Source: a bacterium (GTDB lineage Bacteria > Desulfobacterota > Binatia > Binatales > Binataceae). Taken from it: DNA of 64,000 bases. Numbering within the stretch: position 1 is the stretch's first letter; every line of letters begins with the position of its first letter. The notes below the pieces were generated by a model, which had not been told where the DNA came from, searched no databases, and saw only the letters and a program-made list of their open reading frames with translations. Location of the stretch: NCBI GenBank assembly GCA_014896235.1, contig JADBKU010000020.1:79304-143303 (forward strand), given 5' to 3'. Below, in pieces: positions 33,740-42,142 of this stretch. A program made the position numbers and the translations under genes.

Positions 33740-35125
33740 ATGCCGATTCAAAAATTTGAACCGATGACCAAGGATTTTCCCACCTTCGACTGCGACGCTC
33801 ATGTCACCGAGCCGCCGTGGCTGTGGGAACGCGCGAAAGATTATCTCACCAAAGACGAACTTGAAGCGCTGAAAAATTCGATGTGGTGGGATCAAGAGAC
33901 GCGCCAGCTAATCGTCAACGGCTTCGCCGGCGCCGGGCTGGGATCGCAGAAGATCGGCGGAACGCCGGGCGAGGTCAATGTCCTTAGCCTCGCCGGACCG
34001 GGCCTCAAGCACGATATCCAGCGCGCGCTGAACGTCCGCAACCTGAAACGCGAGACCGCGCTTACCAAGGAGCAGGCCGCCTATATCGACCATAAGGGCT
34101 CTTACGAGCCCAAGCCGCGCCTGCGCGACATGGACGTCCAGGGCATCGATCAGGTGATGATCATCCCGACCGATATCGATACCTACCCGTGGATCCAGAG
34201 TTCGACCGGGGCGCGCGCGATGTGCAAGGCGTATAACGAATGGGCGTGGGAGTATTGTCAGGAAAATCCCGACCGCCTGTTCTTCGCCGCTCTGCTGCCG
34301 ATGCAGAATCCGAAATACGCCGAGCAGGAAGTCTATCGCGTGGCGGCCAAGGGATGCCGCGTCGGGCTGATTCGTCCGATTGACGCGATGGGCAATTGGC
34401 CGATTCAGCCCAAGTACAATCGCGTATGGCGGGCAATGGAAGAGACCGGGATGGTCTATGGGATGCATCCGTTCCCCGCGATGGGCGCACTCAAGCCGCC
34501 CGGCTACACCGAGCAGTACTCGGGAGCGGAGTTGATCGCGCTCACGGCGTCGGCCTCGGGCCTGCCGCATTCGTTCCTGACCAACGTGCAGAATTTTCAG
34601 GCCGAAGCGTCGATTTGGGTGACAACGGTGCTGTTATCCGGCTTTTTTGAGCGCTATACCAAGCTGCGCGCCGCTGTATTCGAGGCGTCATCAACCTGGC
34701 TCAGCTTCATCCTGGACGAATGCGACAAGATTTACCGGCTGTATCGCAACGAGCGGAAGCTGCCGCCGCTGAAGCAATTGCCGAGCGAGACCTTCTTCGA
34801 GCGCTGCGTGACCGGCTTCGAGGGCGACGAGGCGCCGCCGTCAAAGCTGCCGGAATTCTACGAGAATATCCTCGCCTGGTCCTCCGACGTTTACCATCAC
34901 GACGGCGACGACGCGTGGCGCGCGATCGAAACGATGCGCAAATGCGAATTGCCGGAGAAATATCAGGCGAAATTCCTTGGCGATAATGCGCGGCGGCTTT
35001 ACCGAATCGACAAGCCGCGTGAATTTATCCGCGAACGCGTCACGGAAATCGAACGGCCCGATTGGTGGCCGACCGACGCCGAGATTCGCGAGGCGCTGAA
35101 GCCGGAGTCCGCCCTGCGCCGCTAG
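33740..35125 (+). CDS. Amidohydrolase-2-type metal-dependent hydrolase
   Basis: A 461-residue protein related to ACMSD/gamma-resorcylate decarboxylase. FPTFDCDAHVTEPPWLW has Asp-x-His in place of the HxH metal motif, typical of this subgroup; RLRDMDVQGIDQVMIIPTDI and YNEWAWEYCQENPDRLFFAA are family blocks; GMHPFP and later VFEASSTWLSFILDE follow. Members decarboxylate or hydrolyse ring-cleavage products. The second, related enzyme lies 19 bases downstream. Confidence 0.9.
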   Translation: MPIQKFEPMTKDFPTFDCDAHVTEPPWLWERAKDYLTKDELEALKNSMWWDQETRQLIVNGFAGAGLGSQKIGGTPGEVNVLSLAGPGLKHDIQRALNVRNLKRETALTKEQAAYIDHKGSYEPKPRLRDMDVQGIDQVMIIPTDIDTYPWIQSSTGARAMCKAYNEWAWEYCQENPDRLFFAALLPMQNPKYAEQEVYRVAAKGCRVGLIRPIDAMGNWPIQPKYNRVWRAMEETGMVYGMHPFPAMGALKPPGYTEQYSGAELIALTASASGLPHSFLTNVQNFQAEASIWVTTVLLSGFFERYTKLRAAVFEASSTWLSFILDECDKIYRLYRNERKLPPLKQLPSETFFERCVTGFEGDEAPPSKLPEFYENILAWSSDVYHHDGDDAWRAIETMRKCELPEKYQAKFLGDNARRLYRIDKPREFIRERVTEIERPDWWPTDAEIREALKPESALRR

Positions 35126-35144
35126 CGATCGGAGCATTTGTATC

Positions 35145-36437
35145 ATGATGACCAAAAAGCGCTTCCCGGTTTTCGACACCGACACGCACGTCGTCGAGCC
35201 GCGCGAGCTATGGGAAAAGTATCTCGATCCCGAATTCCGCACGCTGGGCAAACATGCGCTATGGCGTGAGGAAGGACGCTACGGCTGCTATCTCAAGGTC
35301 AATGGCAAACCCTTTCGCGATAAGGTCAATTCCAATATTCCGCGTCACGCGATCTGGAAACCTGGAATGACATGGGATCAGGTGGGCGAACTCGACCCCA
35401 AGCGGCGGCATTCCGAGACGCCCGGCGCGACCGATCCAAAAGCGCGCCTGCGCGACATGGACGCGATGGGCGTCGATGCGGCGCTGCTTTATCCAACTTG
35501 GTTCGCGGAAGGATTCCATCTGGTGGAGGATCCCGACACGGCGTGGGCGCTCGCGCGCGCCTACAACGACTGGATCGCGGATTTCTGCAAAGCCGCGCCG
35601 GAACGGCTGTTCGCCGCCGCGATGGTGCCCTTGCAGAGCATGGACTACACCGTCGAGGAACTGCGGCGAATCGCGAAAAATCCCTCGTTCCGCGCGGCGT
35701 TTATCCGCCCGATGTTCATCGAAGGGTATTATTTCACGCACCCCTATTATGATCCCCTGTGGGCGGAACTGGAAAGCCTCGGCCTGACTTTGGCGGTCCA
35801 TCCGACCGCGGGTCTTTGGAATCCGGAATGGACTTCACACGGTCCGTTTATCGAAAAGGTCAAGGGACGGCTTAACCAGTATCCTCTGGTCGCCGTGAAC
35901 GGCGGCGGCCCGCACGCGGGCGGCGGCAGCCTCGACGGCTTCGCGTTTCAATCCGCGCCTCCCATCGGCCATCCGATCGCGCCGGTTCTCACGGGATGGC
36001 TCGACAACCACATGTTCGTCGCTTCGACGCTGATCGCGTTCACCGTGATGCAGCGTTATCCGAAGATGAAAGTGGTCGCGGCGCACGGCAAGGCGTCGTG
36101 GATGGAGGAAGTGTTGGAAAAGATGGAAGCGTCCACGCGGACGATTCCGCTGCTTCATTACTATCCTGTCCGCACTGACGTCGAGGAGATGTGGGAAGAG
36201 GGCAATGTGATGCTCGGATTCGACGCCGAAGAGCGGTTGATCCAGAAGTTACCCGAGGATTTCGCCGAAAAGATCGTCTGGGGTTCACGCTATCCGCATC
36301 AGGACACCACCAGCGCCTGGGACGCGATCGCCAAGCTCGCGGAGGCCAATGTTTCAGATGGCACGATCGCGCGGATGCTCGGGGGCAACGCAGCCGAACA
36401 GTTTGGCGTCACGCTGAAGCAAACAGTCGGCCTGTAA
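35145..36437 (+). CDS. Amidohydrolase-2-type metal-dependent hydrolase
   Basis: A 430-residue paralogue of the preceding gene. FPVFDTDTHVVEPRELWEKY, ARLRDMDAMGVDAALLYPTW, ARAYNDWIADFCKAAPERLF, LAVHPTAG, KVVAAHGKASWMEEVLE and IVWGSRYPHQDT (late Asp ligand region as SRYPHQD) define the TIM-barrel hydrolase. Pairs of such genes are common in soil bacteria degrading aromatic or terpenoid compounds. A strong terminator follows at 36461. Confidence 0.9.
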   Translation: MMTKKRFPVFDTDTHVVEPRELWEKYLDPEFRTLGKHALWREEGRYGCYLKVNGKPFRDKVNSNIPRHAIWKPGMTWDQVGELDPKRRHSETPGATDPKARLRDMDAMGVDAALLYPTWFAEGFHLVEDPDTAWALARAYNDWIADFCKAAPERLFAAAMVPLQSMDYTVEELRRIAKNPSFRAAFIRPMFIEGYYFTHPYYDPLWAELESLGLTLAVHPTAGLWNPEWTSHGPFIEKVKGRLNQYPLVAVNGGGPHAGGGSLDGFAFQSAPPIGHPIAPVLTGWLDNHMFVASTLIAFTVMQRYPKMKVVAAHGKASWMEEVLEKMEASTRTIPLLHYYPVRTDVEEMWEEGNVMLGFDAEERLIQKLPEDFAEKIVWGSRYPHQDTTSAWDAIAKLAEANVSDGTIARMLGGNAAEQFGVTLKQTVGL

Positions 36438-36460
36438 GGCGCGACTGAAGCAGAATAATC

Positions 36461-36504
36461 CGCCCCGAAACTCGCGACGTGCCGTCGGGGTTTCGGGGCG
36501 TTTA
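36461..36504 (+). terminator. Rho-independent terminator
   Basis: An 11-bp stem CGCCCCGAAAC/GTTTCGGGGCG (36461-36471 and 36490-36500) with an 18-base loop is followed by TTTATTT. It ends the aldo/keto reductase-amidohydrolase unit and argues that the next gene starts after it. Confidence 0.85.
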
Positions 36505-36532
36505 TTTGATCCGGGAAGATGAGGCAATCACG

Positions 36533-36904
36533 GTGGTCAAGCTGGTCTATATCGTCAAACGCCGCGCCGATTTCACTCCGGAAGCGTTTTACCGCCGATG
36601 GCTCCAGCATGGCCCGCTGGTGCGGAGCTTCGCCAAGGCGATTCGCGCCAAGCGCTATATCCAGAGCCATACGATTGCGACCCCGTTGAACGCCGAAATG
36701 GCGGCGCCGCGCGGGATGGGCGCGCCATATGACGGAATTACGGAGGTGTGGTGGGACAGCCTCGACGATCTGATTGCGGCGTCGGCCACCTCTGAAGGCC
36801 GCGACGCGATGGAGAAGTTGATCGAGGACGAGCGGCAGTTCATCGACCTCGCCGGCTCTTACATATTCATGACCCAAGAGCACGTCATCTTCGAAGGACT
36901 TTGA
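36533..36904 (+). CDS. EthD-domain protein
   Basis: A 123-residue ferredoxin-like-fold protein. VKLVYIVKRRADFTPEAFYR, HGPLVRSFAKAI and YDGITEVWWDSLDDLIAA fit the EthD family, small proteins linked to degradation of ethers and polyketide-type substrates. The GTG start at 36533 is chosen because the ATG at 36479 lies inside the terminator hairpin; GATGAGG precedes the GTG. Confidence 0.82.
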   Translation: MVKLVYIVKRRADFTPEAFYRRWLQHGPLVRSFAKAIRAKRYIQSHTIATPLNAEMAAPRGMGAPYDGITEVWWDSLDDLIAASATSEGRDAMEKLIEDERQFIDLAGSYIFMTQEHVIFEGL

Positions 36905-36991
36905 TCGACCGACGAGGTGCGGAACTCTTCAGTAACCCTTGGCTCCGCTCAGGGTGAGATGGTCTAGCGCAATCCCAAGCAAGCCAGACTT

Positions 36992-37016
36992 GTCATTCTG
37001 AGCGCAGCGAAGAATC
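36992..37016. repeat. GTCATTCTGAGCG dispersed repeat, copy 2
   Basis: GTCATTCTGAGCGCAGCGA followed by AGAATC matches 30104-30128. A related motif, CCTTGGCTCCGCTCAGGGTG, lies at about 36938-36957. The rest of 36905-37152 shows no gene. Confidence 0.75.
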
Positions 37017-37152
37017 CCGCCGTTCTTTGCTCCCGAATGGGACGCTGATTTGCGTCCGCGACGCAAACGATAGCTCCTACGGTAAGAATGGGCGGCAGGT
37101 ATAGCCCACCGCATTGACGCTCATCGTTCACGAGCCGTGTCGAGGAACCTTC

Positions 37153-37195
37153 AAAAAAAATGCTCCGCGGGCAGTTGTGGCCGCGCACGGAGCAT
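37153..37195 (-). terminator. Rho-independent terminator of the MaoC-thiolase operon
   Basis: On the - strand a stem ATGCTCCG/CGGAGCAT with an inner GGC/GCC extension is followed by eight T residues (37153-37160 on the + strand are A). It lies ~20 bases after the last gene of the operon. Confidence 0.88.
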
Positions 37196-37217
37196 TCGAT
37201 CGAAGTCTGGAATAAAT

Positions 37218-37646
37218 TCAGCGGGGGAAGTGGACGGTGGCGGTGCCGATCACCAGCCGGTCGCCCTCTTCGCTCTCGATCCAGATATCCATCTCGGCCG
37301 TGCGGTCGCTTTCGTTCTTGTGCGTGACAAAGCCCTGCAAAGTCAGCGTATGGTCGGGCAGGACCGGCTGCCGATAGGTGGTGCCCATCCGCACGATGCG
37401 CGCTCCGCTCGTTCCCGCCCAATCGGTCACCAGCTTGCTCAGGATGGCGAGGCTCATATTGCCCGGCGTGATCATGCCTGGCAGCCCCTCTTTGCGCGCG
37501 GCTTCATCATCGGTGAAGCGCGGCGTCCACATCCCGCAGGTCTTCGCGTAGGCGCGCACCTGATCCTTGCTCAGATAGAACTCGACGGGGCCGAGCGCGT
37601 CGCCGATTTGGACGGATTCGTAAGTCAAATTGTTGGCGTTGCTCAT
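37218..37646 (-). CDS. MaoC-like hot-dog dehydratase, last gene of operon
   Basis: A 142-residue single hot-dog domain. VEFYLSKDQVRAYAKTCGMW and PRFTDDEAARKEGLPGMITP replace the classical D-x4-H hydratase motif region; PDHTLTLQGFVTHKNESDR and MDIWIESEEGDRLVIGTATV follow. It lies ten bases after a second MaoC gene, and such pairs often form a heteromeric enoyl-CoA hydratase for bulky CoA esters. Confidence 0.82.
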   Translation of the reverse strand: MSNANNLTYESVQIGDALGPVEFYLSKDQVRAYAKTCGMWTPRFTDDEAARKEGLPGMITPGNMSLAILSKLVTDWAGTSGARIVRMGTTYRQPVLPDHTLTLQGFVTHKNESDRTAEMDIWIESEEGDRLVIGTATVHFPR

Positions 37647-37655
37647 CGATAGCGC

Positions 37656-38102
37656 TCAGGGACGGTTCATGAAGCGATGGTCGACGTGGGCGACGACCTC
37701 GCCCTTTTGATTGGTCAGGGTCGAACGGACGATCACGAAGACCATCGAGCCGGTCCGCCCGGTCTTTTCGTAAATTTCCTTGACATGCGAGTTGAGCGTA
37801 ATCGCGTCTCCCGGCCGGATTGGCGTGACGAATTCGACGTCCTTGCCGGCGTCGAAGCCCTGCTTGCCGTAGCGCGGAATGTGCTCGAAGAAATGACGGC
37901 CGTTGCGGAAAGTCACCGCGAACGAGGGCGGCGCGACGATCCCGCCGAACGGGCCGGCTTTCGCCGCCGCCTCGTCGGTAAAAATCGGATTGGTCTCGTT
38001 AATCGCGGCGCAAAACGCCGCGATTTGCTCGGCCGTGACCGGCACCGGCTCCGTGGTTTCGAAGACGCGGCCGATCAAAGCCGGATCGTAATCGACTGTC
38101 AT
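37656..38102 (-). CDS. MaoC-like N-terminal-type dehydratase
   Basis: A 148-residue hot-dog protein resembling the N-terminal MaoC domain of FAS1-type dehydratases: GRVFETTEPVPVTAEQIAAF, INETNPIFTDEAAAKAG, VAPPSFAVTF, DVEFVTPIRPGDAITLNSHV. It starts by a 4-base overlap with the PHP gene (38099-38102) and probably pairs with the MaoC gene directly downstream. Confidence 0.85.
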   Translation of the reverse strand: MTVDYDPALIGRVFETTEPVPVTAEQIAAFCAAINETNPIFTDEAAAKAGPFGGIVAPPSFAVTFRNGRHFFEHIPRYGKQGFDAGKDVEFVTPIRPGDAITLNSHVKEIYEKTGRTGSMVFVIVRSTLTNQKGEVVAHVDHRFMNRP

Positions 38103-38788
38103 GCTTGTTTCACCTCGACCGGCGTCGCATGCGGCACGGGCTTGCGGCGCGGACGGAAATCGACCGGCGCGTATTCGCCGGATTTTAATTCGCGCACGAG
38201 GTCCTCGATCGTGCGGATTTCGGCCTCGAAGCGCGTGGCGCAGAGGCCGATCAGGCTCACCAGGTGGCTGTCGGAGCCGCCGATCGAACGGTAACCGCGC
38301 GATCGCGCCAGCTCGACGCTGCGTTCGTCCTCGCCCTTGCGCGAGCCGCCGTTAAGCACTTCGACGGCGATCACGTTTTCGAGCGGCGGCTTCTTCGCAT
38401 AGTGCTCGCACAGGCCGACGTTGGGACGGCCCGGATGGCACGGGATCGCCACGCCGCCCATCCGCGCCACTTCGTCGATGACTTCCTGCGCCGGCAGATG
38501 CACGTTGGCGAAATCGAACCGCCGCGTCATCTCATCGTTCACGCCAAAGACCAGCACATGCCCATAATCGGTTTCGACTTCCGAGGCTTTCAGCACGAGG
38601 ATGCCGAACTTGTCTTCGAGCGCGCGATAGTCGGCGTCCTTGTTGAACTGGCGATGCTCGGTCAGCACCACGCCATCGACCGGACGCTCCGCGCGCCTGA
38701 GCTTGAGCCAGTTGAGATAGGCTTCGAGCGGCGCACGGCTGTCTTCGGACGCCTCGCTGTGGCTGTGCAGATCGAGCGTGGTGCTCAC
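38099..38788 (-). CDS. PHP-domain phosphoesterase-like protein
   Basis: A 229-residue PHP-fold protein. Metal-site motifs are visible: LDLHSHSEASEDS at the start, VLTEHRQF, KASEVETDYGHVLVFG, IPCHPGRPN and GGSDSHLVSLIG. The PHP fold hydrolyses phosphoesters in other families. Its presence within a thiolase/hydratase operon is unusual, and a role in CoA-ester catabolism cannot be deduced. Confidence 0.88.
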   Translation of the reverse strand: MSTTLDLHSHSEASEDSRAPLEAYLNWLKLRRAERPVDGVVLTEHRQFNKDADYRALEDKFGILVLKASEVETDYGHVLVFGVNDEMTRRFDFANVHLPAQEVIDEVARMGGVAIPCHPGRPNVGLCEHYAKKPPLENVIAVEVLNGGSRKGEDERSVELARSRGYRSIGGSDSHLVSLIGLCATRFEAEIRTIEDLVRELKSGEYAPVDFRPRRKPVPHATPVEVKQA

Positions 38789-38800
38789 TAAATCGAAACC

Positions 38801-39229
38801 TCACCTCGCCGGGCGAAACTTGACCAGCGTGACCTCGGGCGTCACGTCGTCGAACACGGCCTCGACGGGCATGCCTATTTTAACCTGTTCCGGGGGGCAG
38901 TCGACAATGTTGGTCAGCATCTTGACCCCCTCGTCGAGCTCCACCCACGCCATCACATAGGGCAGGGATTCGCGGAAGCCGGCGGCCTGGTTCTGATAGG
39001 TGACGGTGAAAGTGTAAATTTTCCCGCCGCCTTTGCATCGCACCCATTCCGTGCGCGAGGACAGGCAGCTTGTGCACAGGGCGCGCGGATGGAACCGCAG
39101 GTCGCCGCAATCGCGGCATTTCTGGATGTACAGTTCGTGGCGCTGTGTCGCCTCCCACCACGGACGATTTTCTTCGTCGATATGGGGAAGCGGTTTGCGG
39201 TAGGCGCGTTGTTCTTTCTGCTGCGGCAT
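38801..39229 (-). CDS. OB-fold zinc-ribbon protein (DUF35), thiolase partner
   Basis: A 142-residue DUF35 protein. The N-terminal rubredoxin-like zinc ribbon is visible as IQKCRDCGDLRFHPRALCTSC, and the OB fold follows (YTFTVTYQNQAAGF, PYVMAWVELDEG). Such proteins bind SCP-x-type thiolases and are needed for their activity, for example in steroid side-chain loss. The thiolase is the neighbouring upstream gene. Confidence 0.9.
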   Translation of the reverse strand: MPQQKEQRAYRKPLPHIDEENRPWWEATQRHELYIQKCRDCGDLRFHPRALCTSCLSSRTEWVRCKGGGKIYTFTVTYQNQAAGFRESLPYVMAWVELDEGVKMLTNIVDCPPEQVKIGMPVEAVFDDVTPEVTLVKFRPAR

Positions 39230-39272
39230 CGTTGGAACTCTCGCTGGTTGCGCGTATGGCGATGATTGGCGG

Positions 39273-40433
39273 CTATTGATTCGTCAGGATCAGCGTGGCG
39301 CCGGAATGGCGGGTGCCGAGCGCGCCGCCCGTTCCATGAACCAGCGCGATCTTGCAGTTTTTGACCTGGCGCGGACCGCATTCGCCGCGCAACTGCTTGA
39401 CCGCCTCGATCACCAGGAACATCCCGCGCATCCCCGGATGGTTCGACGAAAGGCCGCCGCCGTCGGTGTTGATCGGCAGCGCGCCGTCGAAGCGCAGACG
39501 TCCGCCGCTGACGAACGGCCCGCCTTCGCCGCGCTTGCAGAAGCCGAGGTTTTCGAGCGTGCTCAGGACGGTGATCGTGAACGAATCGTAGATCATCGCC
39601 ATGTCGATATCCTTGTGGGTCACGCCCGCGCGCTCAAAAGCGAGACGGCCGGATTGGGCCGCGGCGATTTCGAGAAAATCGCGCTGGCCGCGCGCCGCAT
39701 GGCGCACGGTTTCGCCGGCCCCGAGCAGATAGGCGGGCTTTTTCTTCAAGTCGCGCGCGCGTTCGGCGGAGGTGATCACGAGCGCGCCGCCGCCGTCGCT
39801 GATGATACAGCAATCGAGCAGATGGAGCGGCGAGGAGATGACCCGCGAAGCGAGCACGTCTTCGACCGTAATTGGATCGCGATATTTGGCGACCGGATTC
39901 ATCGACGCATGCAGGCGCATCGTCACCGCGATTTCGGCGAGCTGCTCGGGCGTCGTGCCATAGTCGTGCATATGGCGCTGCGCGATCATCGCGTAGGCGC
40001 CGACGGTGGTCGGCCCGAAAGGAAATTCGTACTGATCGCAGGGGTCGCCGCCGCCGTGGCCGCCGCCCGTGCCGATCGCAAAGCGCGACGACGCGGCGGT
40101 CGAGCCGTAAACCACCACGGCGACGTTGCACAGACCTGCATGAATCGCGGCGGCGGCGTGGGCGGTGTGGGCTACGAACGACGATCCGCCGATATTGGTG
40201 CCGTCGAGATAATTGGGGGTGAGATTGAGATAGTCGCAAAATCCGACGATCCCCATCGGCCCCATCCCCATCCCGGCCGTGAGCAGGCCGTCGACATCCT
40301 TGATTGAGAGGCCGCAGTCGTCGAGCGCGCCGCGCACGCTTTCGGCCATGATCTGGTACATCGACTTGTCGGGCGCGAAGCGGGTGGGATGTTCGTAAAC
40401 GCCGGCGACGGCGATTTTACGGCTGAGACTCAT
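39273..40433 (-). CDS. SCP-x-type thiolase
   Basis: A 386-residue thiolase-fold enzyme of the lipid-transfer/SCP-x group. It starts KIAVAGVYEHPTRFAPDKS; the first catalytic region is around NIGGSSFVAHTAHAAAAIHA, where the usual Cys is replaced by Ser/Phe as in many members of this group; NTDGGGLSSNHPGMRG holds the conserved His, and LVHGTGGALGTRHSG replaces the terminal CxG. With DUF35 and two MaoC proteins it forms a beta-oxidation- or retro-aldol-type module. Confidence 0.88.
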   Translation of the reverse strand: MSLSRKIAVAGVYEHPTRFAPDKSMYQIMAESVRGALDDCGLSIKDVDGLLTAGMGMGPMGIVGFCDYLNLTPNYLDGTNIGGSSFVAHTAHAAAAIHAGLCNVAVVVYGSTAASSRFAIGTGGGHGGGDPCDQYEFPFGPTTVGAYAMIAQRHMHDYGTTPEQLAEIAVTMRLHASMNPVAKYRDPITVEDVLASRVISSPLHLLDCCIISDGGGALVITSAERARDLKKKPAYLLGAGETVRHAARGQRDFLEIAAAQSGRLAFERAGVTHKDIDMAMIYDSFTITVLSTLENLGFCKRGEGGPFVSGGRLRFDGALPINTDGGGLSSNHPGMRGMFLVIEAVKQLRGECGPRQVKNCKIALVHGTGGALGTRHSGATLILTNQ

Positions 40434-40443
40434 GAAGCGCTCC

Positions 40444-41259
40444 CTACTTCAGGCCGGCGAGAAACTTCTCGAGCGCGGCGTTGACGGCGTCGGGCCGTTC
40501 GGTGGTCAGGTTGTGGGCGGCGTCGGCGACGACTTCGAGGCGCGCGCCTTTGATTCGGCTGGCGAGGAATTCGGCGTCGGCGACGGTCGTGATTTGATCG
40601 TCGGCGCCGGCGAGCACCAGCGTCGGGCGGTCGATTGCGGCCAGATCCTCGCGCAAATCGACTTCGGAACAGGCGACCATGTCGCCCCATCGCGTGCGCG
40701 GATCGGTGCGGATCTGCTCGCCCCAGCCTTCCTGAATAATTTCGCGATGCTCGGCGATGGTCTTGGGCGAGTAGCCGTCGTTGGTGAAGGGCTGGCCCGC
40801 GCGGCCCATCGTGACCGCCCGCCACTGTTCGATCCGCTCCTTGGGAATGTTGAACTTCGCGGCGGTGGCGAGCAGCGCGAGCGCGCGGACGCGTTGCGGA
40901 TAGCGAATCGCGATGTCCATCGCGATCGCGCCGCCCATCGAACGCCCGGCGATTACCGCGCGGTCGAGCTTGAGCGCGTCCATCAGCGCGACCGTGAAAT
41001 CCGCGTACTCGCGAATCGAATGCAGCGCCTCGACGCCGCCGGAGCGGCCGTGGCCCGGAAGGTCGGGCGCGATCGGGCTGTGCGCTTTGCCCAACGCGTC
41101 GTACTGATAGTGCCAGGAATGGCCGTTCGACCCCGCCGCATGCAGCATCAGGATCGGAAAGCCGCGGGCAAAGTCGGGGATTACGTCGGGAAGAGTGGTC
41201 TTTCCGACGTAATAAAAATACGTGGGCACGCCACGCACGTCGACATACTTGGTCGGCAT
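40444..41259 (-). CDS. Alpha/beta hydrolase
   Basis: A 271-residue alpha/beta hydrolase. The oxyanion region is LMLHAAGSNGHSWHYQ, the nucleophile elbow GRSMGGA with Ser, the acid Asp in LAGADDQIT and the His in ADAAHNLTTERP. It is the first gene of the operon, ten bases ahead of the thiolase, so it may hydrolyse an ester or C-C bond in the same pathway. Confidence 0.9.
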   Translation of the reverse strand: MPTKYVDVRGVPTYFYYVGKTTLPDVIPDFARGFPILMLHAAGSNGHSWHYQYDALGKAHSPIAPDLPGHGRSGGVEALHSIREYADFTVALMDALKLDRAVIAGRSMGGAIAMDIAIRYPQRVRALALLATAAKFNIPKERIEQWRAVTMGRAGQPFTNDGYSPKTIAEHREIIQEGWGEQIRTDPRTRWGDMVACSEVDLREDLAAIDRPTLVLAGADDQITTVADAEFLASRIKGARLEVVADAAHNLTTERPDAVNAALEKFLAGLK

Positions 41260-41508
41260 CTGCTGGAAACGCTCCGAGTGTGCGATCTTGCCCGTTAGGT
41301 ATTCGTTTCAGAGACCAAATGTCAAATGGAGAGCGCGCGCCAATGAGCGCGCGCCGGAATGGCGGGACGCCTTGATGATTGAGCCGGCGCGAAGGGCGCC
41401 GCCGTTATCGTAAAGCGATCGAATTGAAAGATTGAGGGGTCGGACGGGAAGCGGTCCGGCGCGGACCGCAAGCGCGCGAAATCAGGCGCGAGCCGGGTTT
41501 CAGCACGG

Positions 41509-41766
41509 CTAATTTGGATTCCGCTTTCGCCGGCCGCGCGTGATTGGCGCCGGCGATTCCGCCGCCTGCAGCCTCTCCCATTGTTCGATCGCCGCACGAT
41601 TGAACCGCCAATTGCTCCCGACGCGAAAGCCGGGCAGGCGCCCTTGCCGCAAGAGGCGGTAAATCGTGGTCGGATGCACGCGCAAATGCTCCGACAATTC
41701 CTTGATGGTGAAGATATCTTCGGACATCACCATCGCTTTCGGGCCACTGCTACTTTCGTCGGCCAT
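41509..41766 (-). CDS. Excisionase-type helix-turn-helix protein
   Basis: An 85-residue protein with one HTH of the AlpA/BldC type: IFTIKELSEHLRVHPTTIYR, then GRLPGFRVGSNWRFNRAAIE. An internal Met at MSEDIFTI (41727) is an alternative start. Such proteins are either phage excisionases or stand-alone regulators. No integrase is near, so a regulator is more likely. Confidence 0.8.
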   Translation of the reverse strand: MADESSSGPKAMVMSEDIFTIKELSEHLRVHPTTIYRLLRQGRLPGFRVGSNWRFNRAAIEQWERLQAAESPAPITRGRRKRNPN

Positions 41767-41799
41767 CCGCGCCTCGGCGCCGTTGGCGCCATGGGTTTC

Positions 41800-42142
41800 T
41801 TGAATATCGCGATTCTAACATGAACGGACGCATACACCGCACATCAAATTCAGTCAAGAATCAAGCAGGCCGAAGTATGACTTCAACAGTTTAATAATTC
41901 GACACTAGAGCAAAAATAATCTTAATTAGCGAAAATTCGATGTTAAATGAGTTTTACGATAGTTAATTGTGACTGTGAAATGAATTTTGGCCATTGTTAG
42001 CGATATGACGTGATTTCAGGCTTCATCGCCAGGAATTTTGCGATCGCGCTTGGGGCGGCCGGAGTCTTTCGGCTATCGTGTGCGCGTTCGGCCGCGCATG
42101 TCCGTCTGGGCCGGACCGGCGCGAACACGGAGGCTAACGACG
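41800..42142. other. Markedly AT-rich intergenic region
   Basis: No gene is present. From about 41860 to 42015 the sequence is dominated by A/T runs (for example TTTAATAATTCGACAC and AAAATAATCTTAATTAG), in sharp contrast to its GC-rich neighbours. It separates the HTH gene from a + strand enoyl-CoA hydratase and probably holds one or more promoters or a nucleoid-protein binding region. CACGGAGG precedes the ATG at 42143. Confidence 0.6.
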
